From positions 2,232,001 to 2,296,000 of the forward strand of contig NZ_CP025066.1 in NCBI RefSeq assembly GCF_002952775.1: a stretch of DNA of 64,000 nt, given 5' to 3'. This DNA comes from Halalkaliarchaeum desulfuricum (lineage in GTDB: Archaea > Halobacteriota > Halobacteria > Halobacteriales > Haloferacaceae). Made by a program: the position numbers and the translations under genes. Positions 55,891 through 64,000 of the stretch are shown piece by piece. The notes under the pieces were generated by a model. The model was not told where the DNA came from. It did no database searches and worked only from the letters and a program-made list of their open reading frames with translations. Position 1 is the stretch's first letter; the number at the start of each line of letters is the position of its first letter.

Positions 55891-56247
55891 ATGAGTACAG
55901 CAAACACGGGATCGGAGCCAAGCGGGGGTACAGTGGAACCGACTGACGTCGAGGGTACAGTTGACAGGGAACTCGAACTAGAGTTCTCCGAGAGCACACT
56001 GGAGGAAATAGACGCCTACGCGTCCCACGCCGGCGTGTCCCGATCCGACACAGTCAGACGAATCGTTCGGAAACACTTCGAGCAAACCGAGCGACGGACC
56101 ATCCGACTCACGGCGTTTACGGCCGGCCTTGCGTGGGTCGCGGCGATCGGTCTCTTCGGGGCGACGAACGTCGCGAGCATCGTCGGTGCGATCTACATCG
56201 TGGTGACCCTGTTTTGGGCGAGCTATCCGCTCGTGCGGTCCACGTGA
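55891..56247 (+). CDS. Ribbon-helix-helix protein with two membrane helices
   Basis: A 118-residue protein. Residues about 28-65 resemble a ribbon-helix-helix DNA-binding motif (LELEFSESTLEEIDAYASHA and SRSDTVRRIVRKHFEQ). Residues about 72-115 form two hydrophobic segments. A DNA-binding motif joined to a membrane anchor is uncommon and would tether the bound DNA or regulate in response to the membrane. No partner is apparent; the next gene is an exported or membrane metalloprotease. Confidence 0.7.
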   Translation: MSTANTGSEPSGGTVEPTDVEGTVDRELELEFSESTLEEIDAYASHAGVSRSDTVRRIVRKHFEQTERRTIRLTAFTAGLAWVAAIGLFGATNVASIVGAIYIVVTLFWASYPLVRST

Positions 56248-56344
56248 TCGGCCGATTCGATCGGACAGATAGCCGCCTACGTCAGATTCCATCGCCGAAG
56301 GGCCAACGCTTATTCGGACTTGCCGGTAACGGTTCACGAGAGCG

Positions 56345-57490
56345 ATGACGCGAGGGGAGACGACTGTCCCGTCCGAATCAGACGGTGGAGAGCTCCGGGC
56401 ATCCGCCCCTCCGTCACGGATAGTGATTTCGGTCGTCGTTTTCGCCACAGTCGTCGCGATCGTCGCAACCGCGCTTGGCGGCGGTCCGTTCGCGGCAGTC
56501 GAGCCGGGAACCCTCCTCGACGACTCCGAACCCGACTGGCCGAGTCCGACCGTCGAGGCGGGCGACGACGGAACAGTCACCATCGACTATCGGACGGAGT
56601 CGGGCAGTCTCGATCATGTCGTCGTCGACGACGTAGATCCCCGGCTCGTCGACGACAGGGCGGGATGGGTCGTCGTCGACAGACACTACCTGCCGCCGGC
56701 GCTCGAAGCTGCAGCCGACGATCCCGAATCCGGGGTCGTGACCGTCGGCGATCGCGCGTTCGTGGGAAACCTCTCCGTCTCCAGTAGAGACGCCGGAAAC
56801 GCGACCGTGACCGTCGTCGTCCCTGCGGGCATAGACGCCGATCCCGAGCGGAAGTCGTACTTCCTCGCAGAATTCATCTCTCCGTACGATCTGGGACCAC
56901 ACGGCACCGAAACGACGATCGTCCTCGCGCCGGACGCGCTCCCGCACAGGGGAGCGACCTACGAAGACGGCACCGCATACGTGACTGTCCCACAGTTCTG
57001 GGACGGCCAGGTCGGTAGCGTGTGGCTCCACGAGTACGTCCATCTCCGCCAGGGATACGATGCCGAAAGCGAAATGATCTGGTTCACCGAAGCCAGCGCC
57101 GAATACCTCTCGTATCGGATCATGGCCGAGCAGTACGAACAAGTCACGGACGACGACGTCCGCAGTCGACTCGACTCGCTTTCCGAGCATCCGGACGCGA
57201 CCTTGTCGGACCCGGACACCTGGAACGGCGAGAGCGTCGATTACACGAGGGGACCGAGGCTACTGTACGCCGTCGACGCTGCGATCCGAAACGGGAGCGA
57301 CGGGCAACACACCCTGTTCGACGTCTTCCGGGCACTGAACGAACTCGACGAACCCGTAACTGTCGCGGAGTTCCGTCGACTCGTCGAGGACCACTCGGGG
57401 GAAAATGAAGCGTGGATCGTGGACGCGATCACCGAACCCGGGGCGATGGATCAGTACCGGGAGTACGACGAACCATTTTCCGACCAGTGA
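56345..57490 (+). CDS. Membrane-anchored gluzincin-type metalloprotease
   Basis: A 381-residue protein with one membrane helix near residues 25-48 and an extracellular remainder. The zinc motif H229-E-Y-V-H233 is followed by E249 in WFTEASAEYL, the gluzincin pattern (HExxH plus downstream Glu), related to M1-type peptidases. The middle has an immunoglobulin-like beta-rich stretch. The substrate is unknown. It converges with the lipoprotein gene at 57512. Confidence 0.82.
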   Translation: MTRGETTVPSESDGGELRASAPPSRIVISVVVFATVVAIVATALGGGPFAAVEPGTLLDDSEPDWPSPTVEAGDDGTVTIDYRTESGSLDHVVVDDVDPRLVDDRAGWVVVDRHYLPPALEAAADDPESGVVTVGDRAFVGNLSVSSRDAGNATVTVVVPAGIDADPERKSYFLAEFISPYDLGPHGTETTIVLAPDALPHRGATYEDGTAYVTVPQFWDGQVGSVWLHEYVHLRQGYDAESEMIWFTEASAEYLSYRIMAEQYEQVTDDDVRSRLDSLSEHPDATLSDPDTWNGESVDYTRGPRLLYAVDAAIRNGSDGQHTLFDVFRALNELDEPVTVAEFRRLVEDHSGENEAWIVDAITEPGAMDQYREYDEPFSDQ

Positions 57491-57511
57491 GATAGGTGGG
57501 AGAAGTGGGAT

Positions 57512-58879
57512 TCACGCCGATTCGAGCGCGTCTGCAAACCAGTCTGCAGCCCCGGGGAGCGCTCGCGCACGCTCACCCGCAACTGCGTAGTGTCCCATCG
57601 CGTAGACGGCACCGCTGTCGGAACTGTATCGCCCTTCGTCGATGTCCCGATCCGCCAGGCCGATCGGCGCGAGGCTCGCTGAGAGCCGCTCTCGAATCAG
57701 GTATGGATGAGAGTCTCCCTCCAGAGCCGCCTCGATCGCCTCGATTGCCGATCGCTTGGTCTCGGCCACCGCTTCGACGTCGTCGGGACGATCGAGCCCC
57801 CCGTCATCGATCCGATCCCGGAGTCGATCGAACGTCCGCCGTTCGTGTTCGAGTTCGTACAGGGCCACGAGTGCCCGGGCGACGCGATCGTTTTCCATGT
57901 AATCGTCGACCCGCGAGCGGGTCCGGTGAATCACCCGGAGCACGCTGGATCCACCGACGCCATCGACAACGATCTCCCGGGGGGTTCCGGCCACCGGAAC
58001 AGCGAACACCTCCTCGGGATCGGAATCCGCCGGCGGGAGATCCGCCACGTGCGAATCCATCTCTTCGAGCAACTCCGAAGTGGCCCGTTCGAACGCTCCA
58101 TCGAGAGCCGCATCGCCGACCTGCTCCTGTCGTTCGATGAGGTGTTCGGCCATCTCGAGGTTCGCTCTCGACGACTCGAGGCGGCCGGCGGCCTCACCAA
58201 CCGCCTCGACCTCGGAGGTGAGCGGCGACTGGTCGTCGACACGGTCCAGACCGCCGTCGACACTGTCGAGACGCCCCTCTACCGTGTTGTACACGAGCAC
58301 TGCTTCGTGGGGAACATCTCCGATCCGGACGAGTTTGGAGTCTACTTCCCGGCGCCGTCTATCGACGGATTCCACTGCTTCGTAGACGTCCTCGCGGACG
58401 CGGCCGGCGGTGGCGGCAGCGTAGGCACCTTCCGCCTCCGCAGCATCGCGTCTGGACCGCCCGAGCGTGGAAAGCCGGTCGTAGTTGTGATCGACGTCCT
58501 CGAGTTCGACGATTCGCTCCCGGGCGCGCTGCCGATAGTCGACGATATAGTCCCGGACGGCCTCGTTCGGAATTTCCGCCGTGAGGTCCGACGGGATCGG
58601 CTCCAGCAGCGACTCGATCCGATCCCGTCCCGCTTCGACCGGTTCGTCGTCGAGAGACACCGGGAGCCGGGTCGACACCTCCGGGACGTCGATGGCGGCG
58701 ACCTCGTGCAACTCCTCGTCCGTCACGTCGATCGGCGGAGGATCTCCGTCTGGGAACGAAAGACAGCCAGATAACGCTGCGGTAAGCGACGACACACCCG
58801 TTGCGACCCCCGCCAGTATGGCACGTCTCGACGGCGCTCGATCGGACGCACTTTCGGCCGCTCCGGTGGACGGGTTCAT
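57512..58879 (-). CDS. Tat lipoprotein of unknown function
   Basis: A 455-residue exported protein. SRRAILAGVATGVSSLTAAL followed by SGC is a twin-arginine lipoprotein signal. The body is mostly helical and charged, with coiled-coil-like stretches. No family is recognised. It overlaps the upstream lipoprotein gene by 4 bases (ATGA), so the two are co-expressed. Confidence 0.75.
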   Translation of the reverse strand: MNPSTGAAESASDRAPSRRAILAGVATGVSSLTAALSGCLSFPDGDPPPIDVTDEELHEVAAIDVPEVSTRLPVSLDDEPVEAGRDRIESLLEPIPSDLTAEIPNEAVRDYIVDYRQRARERIVELEDVDHNYDRLSTLGRSRRDAAEAEGAYAAATAGRVREDVYEAVESVDRRRREVDSKLVRIGDVPHEAVLVYNTVEGRLDSVDGGLDRVDDQSPLTSEVEAVGEAAGRLESSRANLEMAEHLIERQEQVGDAALDGAFERATSELLEEMDSHVADLPPADSDPEEVFAVPVAGTPREIVVDGVGGSSVLRVIHRTRSRVDDYMENDRVARALVALYELEHERRTFDRLRDRIDDGGLDRPDDVEAVAETKRSAIEAIEAALEGDSHPYLIRERLSASLAPIGLADRDIDEGRYSSDSGAVYAMGHYAVAGERARALPGAADWFADALESA

Positions 58880-59550
58880 TCGCCGCCACCTCCGACTTCG
58901 GTCGGCTCTGCGTCACTGGCGGGATGGTCCGGCGGAAGGTCACAGCGGCTGCTCCAACCGCGACCGGACCCGCTGGGCGGTGACTCGTATGCCACGGGAG
59001 CACGGATGAACGTTATCTGATAATGGTTTACGTCGGTGGAACAGTCCACCGAGGGATCCCTCATGACCGAACAGAACTGTGGTGCCAGTCGGTCCCCGGA
59101 GGGACGACGGTGAACGTACTGGAGGCGGTGGCGGTGACACCCGGATATCGAGGACTCCTCGATCAGAACCGTGGCGTCGTCGTAGTCCGTCTCTCGAAGG
59201 AACTGATCGACCCGCTGGTGGTCAGGTAGTTCTCGATCGAACTCGAGGAGAGGAACGTGTTCCTCGTCGATAACGTACGGGAGTCTGAGGGATCGACGGT
59301 CGGCGTCCTCGTGGGTTTCGTCGTACGTGACAATCTGTTCACTTCGTTCGATATCGACTTCGAGTCGCTGCGAGAGGACGGTCACGTCCGTGATGACGTT
59401 CTCCGGATCAGGGCCAATCTCCGAGGCGGAGTCGGATGATTCGGAATCCCCGAGACAGCCGGCAAGCGGGATCGCAAGGAGGCCCGCAGTACACCGGAGG
59501 ACGTCTCTCCGCTGGAGGCTTCGCGTGGAGGGGACCATATCGGTTCTCAT
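58876..59550 (-). CDS. Tat lipoprotein of unknown function
   Basis: About 224 residues from the ATG at 59550. QRRDVLRCTAGLLAIPLAGC is a twin-arginine signal and lipobox. The mature part is beta-rich and contains two Cys (SGCHRHRLQ and FCSVMRD) that could pair outside the cell. No family is recognised. It is translationally coupled to the lipoprotein that follows. Confidence 0.72.
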   Translation of the reverse strand: MRTDMVPSTRSLQRRDVLRCTAGLLAIPLAGCLGDSESSDSASEIGPDPENVITDVTVLSQRLEVDIERSEQIVTYDETHEDADRRSLRLPYVIDEEHVPLLEFDRELPDHQRVDQFLRETDYDDATVLIEESSISGCHRHRLQYVHRRPSGDRLAPQFCSVMRDPSVDCSTDVNHYQITFIRAPVAYESPPSGSGRGWSSRCDLPPDHPASDAEPTEVGGGGE

Positions 59551-59621
59551 ACGTCCGCTGTCAAGTACCTTTGGGGATCTGAATGATCTCGATTGGGCCC
59601 GGACAAACGACCGGAGTGACC

Positions 59622-61637
59622 TCACGTCTTCCGTTCGATCTCCTCCAGCGCATCCGGGTTCTCGAGACTCGAGAGGTCGCCCAGTTCTTCACCGGTGTAG
59701 GCTGCCTCCATGACCCGACGGATGATCTTCCCTGACTGGGTCTTCGGGAACTCCTCGATGAACAGTATCTCGCGGGGACGGAACGGCTTACCGAGCCCCT
59801 CGCCGACCGCCTCCCTGAGTTCGGCTTTGAGTTCCTCGGTCGGTTCTTCTCCCGGTTCGAGGATTACGTACGCAACCACCGCCGTCCCGGTCGTGTCGTC
59901 GGGGACGCCCACGGCCGCCGCCTGGTTGACCGCGTCGTGTTCGATCAGCGCGCCCTCGATCTCCGCGGGACCGACTTTCCGTCCGGCCACGTTGAGCGCG
60001 TCGTCTGCCCGACCGTGGAGGAACCAGAACCCGTCCTCGTCTTTCCTGGCCCAGTCGCCGTGATCCCACAGGTTCTCCCAGCTCGACCAGTACTCGCGGA
60101 GGTACCGCTCGTCGCCGGACCACAGCGACTTGGTCATCGATGGACAGGAGTCTCGAGCCACCAGGAATCCACGATCGTGAGTGTCGGCGACCGACTCCCC
60201 GGAGGAGTCGACGATGTCGATGTCCATCCCGAGCCCGGGGCCGCCGAGCGTACACGGTTTCAGCGGCTGGATCGGCATCGGCATCAGGAAACAGCCGCAG
60301 ATCTCGGTCCCGCCGGAGATGTTGATGATCGGCGTCTCTCCGCCGCCGATCTCTTCGTAGAACCACTGCCAGGATTCCGGGTCCCACGGCTCGCCGGTCG
60401 ATCCCAGCAAGCGGAGTGACGAGAGGTCGTGTCCCTCGACCCAGTCGTCTCCCGCCTTCCGCAGCGACCGGATCGCCGTCGGGGAAATCCCGAACTGGGT
60501 GATCCCGTGTCGGTCGATCATCTCCCAGAACCGGTCGGGGTCGGGATAGTCCGGGGCGCCTTCGTAGATGAACACCGTTCCGCCGAAGGCGTGGGTCCCG
60601 ATCAGCGTCCACGGCCCCATCATCCACCCGATGTCGCTCACCCAGAAGAACCGATCTGCCGGTTTGAGGTCGAATCCGAAGTACAGTTCCTTTGCACACT
60701 GCACCAGGACTCCGGCGTGTGTGTGGACGATTCCCTTCGGACGCCCGGTCGTTCCGGACGAGTACAGCAGCATCGACTCCTGTCCCGACGGAAGTGACTT
60801 GGTGTCGTACTCGTCGGATCGGGAGCCGACCGCCTCGTCCCACCACCTGTCGCGGTCGTTCCAGGGGATCGTCGGTGTATCCTCCTCCGTGGCTGCCGAT
60901 TCTCTGGACCCCAGACGATCGTAGACAATTACCCGCTCTACGTGTCCGGCGTCCTCGATCGCCCTGTCTGCGGTTTCCTTGAGGTAGATCGGCTCGCCCC
61001 GGCGGTAGAACCCGTCCCCGGTAAACAGGATCCGACACTCGCTGTCCTCGATTCGGGTCGAGACGGCGTCGACCCCGAACCCGGAAAAGATCGGTACCGC
61101 GATCGCGCCCACCTTGAAACAGCCGTACAGGATCGGGATCACCTCCGGAACCATCGGCATGTAGAGGCCGACCGTGTCTCCCGTTTCGATCCCGTATTCC
61201 TCCAGGGTGTTTGCCACCCGGTTCGTCTCGCGATGGAGTTCGTGAAACGTCAGGTTCCGCACCTCGCCGCCCTCGCCCTCCCAGAGACACGCCACCCTGT
61301 TTCGCGTCTCCGAACCGAGGTCTGCGTGGCGGTCGACGACGTTGTGTGCGAGATTCAATTTCCCACCGGGATACCACTCCGAAAATTGAGGGCCGTCACT
61401 GTCGTCCCGGACCTCGTGGTAGGGCTCGTCGAACTCGATTCCGAGGTAGTCGACGAGTTCGTCCCAGAACCAGTCGACGCCGCTTTCCTCGACGCCCGGG
61501 ACGTCAGTGGTGGTTCTCTCGATCAGTTCCTCGTAGTCATCGATGCCGTACTCCTGCATGAAGGCGTACACGTTCGTGGACTCGACGAACTCCTGGTCGG
61601 GTTCGTGAACGATCTCGCCTCCGGGTTCGGTGTCCAT
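59622..61637 (-). CDS. AMP-forming acetyl/acyl-CoA synthetase
   Basis: A 671-residue adenylate-forming enzyme of the acetyl-CoA synthetase group. It activates a carboxylate with ATP, then forms the CoA thioester. The P-loop-like YSSGTTGRPKGIVHTH, the INISGGTEICG region, the YRE-like ADDALNVAGRKVGPAEIE hinge and the catalytic Lys in KTQSGKIIRR are all present. Chain length matches Acs-type enzymes. It stands alone, downstream of SBDS on the same strand. Confidence 0.92.
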   Translation of the reverse strand: MDTEPGGEIVHEPDQEFVESTNVYAFMQEYGIDDYEELIERTTTDVPGVEESGVDWFWDELVDYLGIEFDEPYHEVRDDSDGPQFSEWYPGGKLNLAHNVVDRHADLGSETRNRVACLWEGEGGEVRNLTFHELHRETNRVANTLEEYGIETGDTVGLYMPMVPEVIPILYGCFKVGAIAVPIFSGFGVDAVSTRIEDSECRILFTGDGFYRRGEPIYLKETADRAIEDAGHVERVIVYDRLGSRESAATEEDTPTIPWNDRDRWWDEAVGSRSDEYDTKSLPSGQESMLLYSSGTTGRPKGIVHTHAGVLVQCAKELYFGFDLKPADRFFWVSDIGWMMGPWTLIGTHAFGGTVFIYEGAPDYPDPDRFWEMIDRHGITQFGISPTAIRSLRKAGDDWVEGHDLSSLRLLGSTGEPWDPESWQWFYEEIGGGETPIINISGGTEICGCFLMPMPIQPLKPCTLGGPGLGMDIDIVDSSGESVADTHDRGFLVARDSCPSMTKSLWSGDERYLREYWSSWENLWDHGDWARKDEDGFWFLHGRADDALNVAGRKVGPAEIEGALIEHDAVNQAAAVGVPDDTTGTAVVAYVILEPGEEPTEELKAELREAVGEGLGKPFRPREILFIEEFPKTQSGKIIRRVMEAAYTGEELGDLSSLENPDALEEIERKT

Positions 61638-61740
61638 GACGTCGTCGTACTACCCGCTCGTCTGCGAAGAACGTTATCATTTATCATGTAGTGCGGCGCA
61701 GTTCGCGCCCGCTCCCGGCTCCACTTTTGAGACCGGTCGG

Positions 61741-62466
61741 TCACCTGGTTCCGAGTTCGCCTTTGTCCTTGATGACCCGGGTTTCGGCTTCGCCGCTGGA
61801 CACCTCGTTGACCAGATCGTAGAAGTCGTTTTGCAATCCGGCCGGGAACGTGACGACGCCGACCCACGAGCCGTCGTTTTGCCATTCCTCCCGCTCGAGT
61901 TCGCCGAACTCCCGAACCTTCGCCTGGCCGCTACCGGCGTGTTCGGGCGGGAGCTGCACGGCGATGGTCATCTCCTCGAACCGGATCGGGAGCACGGGTC
62001 GGAGCGCCTCCAGCGCCTCGTCGACCTGACTTTCGACCGTCTCCATTGGATCGACCCGGAAGCCCGCCTCCTCGAGTGCCCGCTCGATCCGTTCGGGCGG
62101 GTGGGGTGCATCGTCCATCTGTGGGTTGACGGCGTTGCGGGCGATCGTGTTTATCAGCTGTTTGCGCTTCTGTTCTTGCATCTCGCGGCGCTGTTCGGCG
62201 GTGATCTGAATCTCGCCGTCTTTGACGACCTGCGGGATGATTTCCATCGGATCGGTCGTCTCGAAGACGGTTTCGAGATCGTCCTCCGCGGGACGGTCCC
62301 CTCGGGAGGCGTCCTCGAAGACGTCATCGGCGGCGATCACGTCCTCGAGATCGCCCTCGAACTCGCCGCGTTTCATCGCAAGCGCCGCGTCCGGATCGAT
62401 CAGCACCTCGAAGCGAGCGCCGTGTGATTCCAGTCTGGCAGTCACGGCCTCGTCCAGCGATATCAT
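61741..62466 (-). CDS. Ribosome assembly factor SBDS
   Basis: A 241-residue archaeal SBDS protein, started at the ATG at 62466 ([14 protein letters not shown]). It has the N-terminal FYSH domain with [17 protein letters not shown] and [15 protein letters not shown], the helical middle domain with [20 protein letters not shown] and [11 protein letters not shown], and the ferredoxin-like C-terminal domain. SBDS helps release the anti-association factor aIF6 from the large subunit. A TATA box lies about 27 bases upstream. Confidence 0.95.
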   Translation of the reverse strand: MISLDEAVTARLESHGARFEVLIDPDAALAMKRGEFEGDLEDVIAADDVFEDASRGDRPAEDDLETVFETTDPMEIIPQVVKDGEIQITAEQRREMQEQKRKQLINTIARNAVNPQMDDAPHPPERIERALEEAGFRVDPMETVESQVDEALEALRPVLPIRFEEMTIAVQLPPEHAGSGQAKVREFGELEREEWQNDGSWVGVVTFPAGLQNDFYDLVNEVSSGEAETRVIKDKGELGTR

Positions 62467-62488
62467 ATACCGGTGGTTTCGTCCGAGA

Positions 62489-62498
62489 TTATAAAAAG
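62489..62498 (-). promoter_or_regulatory. TATA box of SBDS gene
   Basis: On the minus strand ctttttataa is centred about 27 bases before the ATG at 62466, a clean leaderless-promoter spacing. Confidence 0.6.
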
Positions 62499-62556
62499 CC
62501 CCTTCCCGCGGGACCCGGGTTCGATGGCGAGCCGGAATCAACACCGCATGGGACGG

Positions 62557-63678
62557 TCACCGCACCGCGTCAGCTGCTTTTTCCATGATGTCGATCGCCT
62601 CCCGGAGCGTTTCCTCGTCGGTCGCGTAGGAGATCCTGGCGTATCCGGCGCCGTGGGCTCCGAACGCCTCTCCGGGAACGACGATCACTCCGCGGTCGAG
62701 ACACTCCTCGATGAACCCGTCCGGTACGTTCGGCATCGCATAAAAGGCACCCCTGGGAGTCGGACAGTCGATACCCGCCTCGGAAAGCCCCTCGAGCAGA
62801 ACGTCCCGTCGACGCTCGAAGGACTCGGACATCTCGTCGACAACGTCCTGTGGCCCCGTCAGTGCAGCCTCTGCGGCGAACTGCGCAGGTGCGGACGCAC
62901 ACGCCTGAATGTACTGGTGGACCCGGAGCATCCGCTCGATCCGTCGCTTCGAGGCGGTGACCCAGCCGAGTCGCCAGCCGGTCATCGAGTAGAGCTTCGA
63001 GGCCGCGTTTACCAGCACGACGTTGTCCGACTCGGCATACTGGGCGGGCGAGTAGTGTTCGCCGTCGAATATCGTGTACTCGTACACCTCGTCGGAGAGA
63101 CAGAGGACGTCGTGTTCGTCCGCGATCCTGGCGAACTCTTTTACGTCCGTCTCGCTTGCGACAGCGCCGGTCGGGTTGGCCGGCGAGTTCACGACGAACG
63201 CCGCGGTGTCGTCGGTAATCGCCGCTTCGATTGCTGCCGGATCGATGGTGAGATCCTCCCGGAGCGGGACCGGAACAGGCGTCCCGCCGGCGAGTCGGGT
63301 CAACGCGTCGTAGGAGACGAATCCCGGATCCGGAATCAGGACCTCCTCTCCCGGCTCCACGTGCGCCTCGAGTGCCAAATGCAGCGCCTCGCTGCCGCCT
63401 GCGGTCGCGATCACTCGTTCGGGATCGAGGTCGAGCCCCTGATCGCGCTCGTGTTTCGCGACGATCGCCTCCCGCAGCGGTTCGATCCCCTTGTTCGAGG
63501 TGTACGCGTCGGCTCTCCCCGCTCGAATCGCCTCCACGGCCGCCTCCCTGGCGTGGGGCGGCGTCGGGAAGTCGGGCTGTCCCAGCCCCAGGTTGATCGC
63601 GCCTTCGCCGGCCGCCTCGAACACTTCGCGGATCCCGCTTATCGAGATCTCCTCGACTCGCGTCGAAAACTCGGTCAT
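62557..63678 (-). CDS. Class I pyridoxal-phosphate aminotransferase
   Basis: A 373-residue aminotransferase, started at the ATG at 63678 (MTEFSTRVEEIS); an upstream in-frame ATG at 63705 is also possible. LGLGQPDFPTP, the NSPANPTG loop, DEVYEYTIFD and the PLP lysine in NAASKLYSMTGWRLGW are typical of aspartate/aromatic aminotransferases of the I-gamma group. Arg in YARISYATDEE near the C-terminus binds the substrate carboxylate. Exact specificity is open. Confidence 0.93.
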   Translation of the reverse strand: MTEFSTRVEEISISGIREVFEAAGEGAINLGLGQPDFPTPPHAREAAVEAIRAGRADAYTSNKGIEPLREAIVAKHERDQGLDLDPERVIATAGGSEALHLALEAHVEPGEEVLIPDPGFVSYDALTRLAGGTPVPVPLREDLTIDPAAIEAAITDDTAAFVVNSPANPTGAVASETDVKEFARIADEHDVLCLSDEVYEYTIFDGEHYSPAQYAESDNVVLVNAASKLYSMTGWRLGWVTASKRRIERMLRVHQYIQACASAPAQFAAEAALTGPQDVVDEMSESFERRRDVLLEGLSEAGIDCPTPRGAFYAMPNVPDGFIEECLDRGVIVVPGEAFGAHGAGYARISYATDEETLREAIDIMEKAADAVR

Positions 63679-63812
63679 ACCAGCAAGCGCAACCTCCCCG
63701 GCCATAGTTCTGTCGCGTCGATCGACGGATCGGTGAATTCGGGACGACAAGCTGTACTGGGTCGCGGGAATCGCCGAAACCCCTATTAGTTTAGTCCCAC
63801 CTAATCCTTCGT

Positions 63813-63992
63813 ATGAGGACACGCGACGTCCCCGAAGGGGACGCCACCGACGGATCTGAGGGACGGGAACCGACGGAGACGGCGCCAGAAATCTGTACTG
63901 TCAGAACTGCTCCCGGCCGACTCCTCTTTTCGGAAACGGACAACCCCGACGGGTGGATCGCGACGGATTACACGGTCGATCTCGAGCGTTAG
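63813..63992 (+). CDS. Small acidic haloarchaeal protein (NPDxWI motif)
   Basis: A 59-residue protein too short to be noticed by length filters. It ends with LLFSETDNPDGWIATDYTVD, a motif shared by a family of small haloarchaeal proteins of unknown function (I recall it as DUF7331-like). A TATA-like attagttta lies about 29 bases before its ATG, and it is divergent from the aminotransferase. Confidence 0.65.
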   Translation: MRTRDVPEGDATDGSEGREPTETAPEICTVRTAPGRLLFSETDNPDGWIATDYTVDLER

Positions 63993-64000
63993 CCCCGAGC

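Noticed and set aside
1-64000. CRISPR array to go with the CARF-like gene
   Set aside because: No regularly spaced repeats were found. The gtttcaacacgac motif occurs only twice, 5 kb apart.
1-64000. tRNA or rRNA genes as island attachment sites
   Set aside because: No cloverleaf-like or rRNA-like stretch was recognised by eye.

Overview
The window is haloarchaeal DNA. Most proteins are rich in Asp and Glu and poor in Lys, Tat-type lipoproteins are present, and several genes have a TATA box about 27-30 bases before the start codon, as expected of leaderless archaeal transcripts. The edges are ordinary chromosome: sulfatase, alcohol and aldehyde dehydrogenases on the left; SBDS, aminotransferase, acyl-CoA synthetase and lipoproteins on the right. 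The middle is a patchwork of defence genes, transposon relics and broken genes. I cannot name the species.

Left part (1-10.4 kb): a partial sulfatase, a divergent Fe-alcohol dehydrogenase/aldehyde dehydrogenase pair, a half-size EamA permease and an AT-rich radical-SAM/SPASM enzyme of the sulfatase-maturase type. An IS5-type element then abuts the C-terminal half of a Rad50/YhaN-like ATPase. A stand-alone DEDDy exonuclease and an MNT/HEPN toxin-antitoxin-like pair follow.

Core (10.7-25.5 kb): a zinc-finger/HTH protein and a convergent AAA-DUF4143 ATPase precede a tight co-directional five-gene cluster. It encodes (i) a long prokaryotic Argonaute of the Natronobacterium gregoryi Ago type, with an N-terminal OB-like domain and an intact D-E-D-D catalytic set; (ii) a fusion of a PLD-family nuclease with a P-loop NTPase; (iii) an AddB/RecC-like degenerate helicase without a Walker A motif; (iv) a Cas4/AddB-type Fe-S PD-(D/E)XK nuclease; and (v) an AddA/UvrD-like helicase ending in a second Fe-S PD-(D/E)XK nuclease. 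Genes iii to v overlap by 4 bases at each junction. I infer a dedicated DNA-processing machine linked to a catalytic Argonaute, and rate it the most interesting object here.

25.7-37.9 kb: two HNH proteins, a HerA ATPase remnant, a UvrD helicase with an inserted endonuclease, an EVE/PUA-like protein, an ADP-ribosylglycohydrolase overlapping a broken HAD-like gene, and a likely operon of a CARF-like sensor, a PIN-like nuclease and a PD-(D/E)XK protein. No CRISPR array is visible.

37.9-54.3 kb: a transposon graveyard (IS630, IS6 and IS1595/ISH4 relics) among CPBP membrane proteases (one intact, one frameshifted, one cut by IS6), a beta-lactamase-fold hydrolase, an MFS transporter, a PQQ-propeller lipoprotein, an ABC exporter, a DUF433/DUF5615 toxin-antitoxin pair, and a chimeric protein joining a membrane domain to a RecB-type nuclease tail. 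From about 54.3 kb to the end the genes look like intact housekeeping or core haloarchaeal genes.
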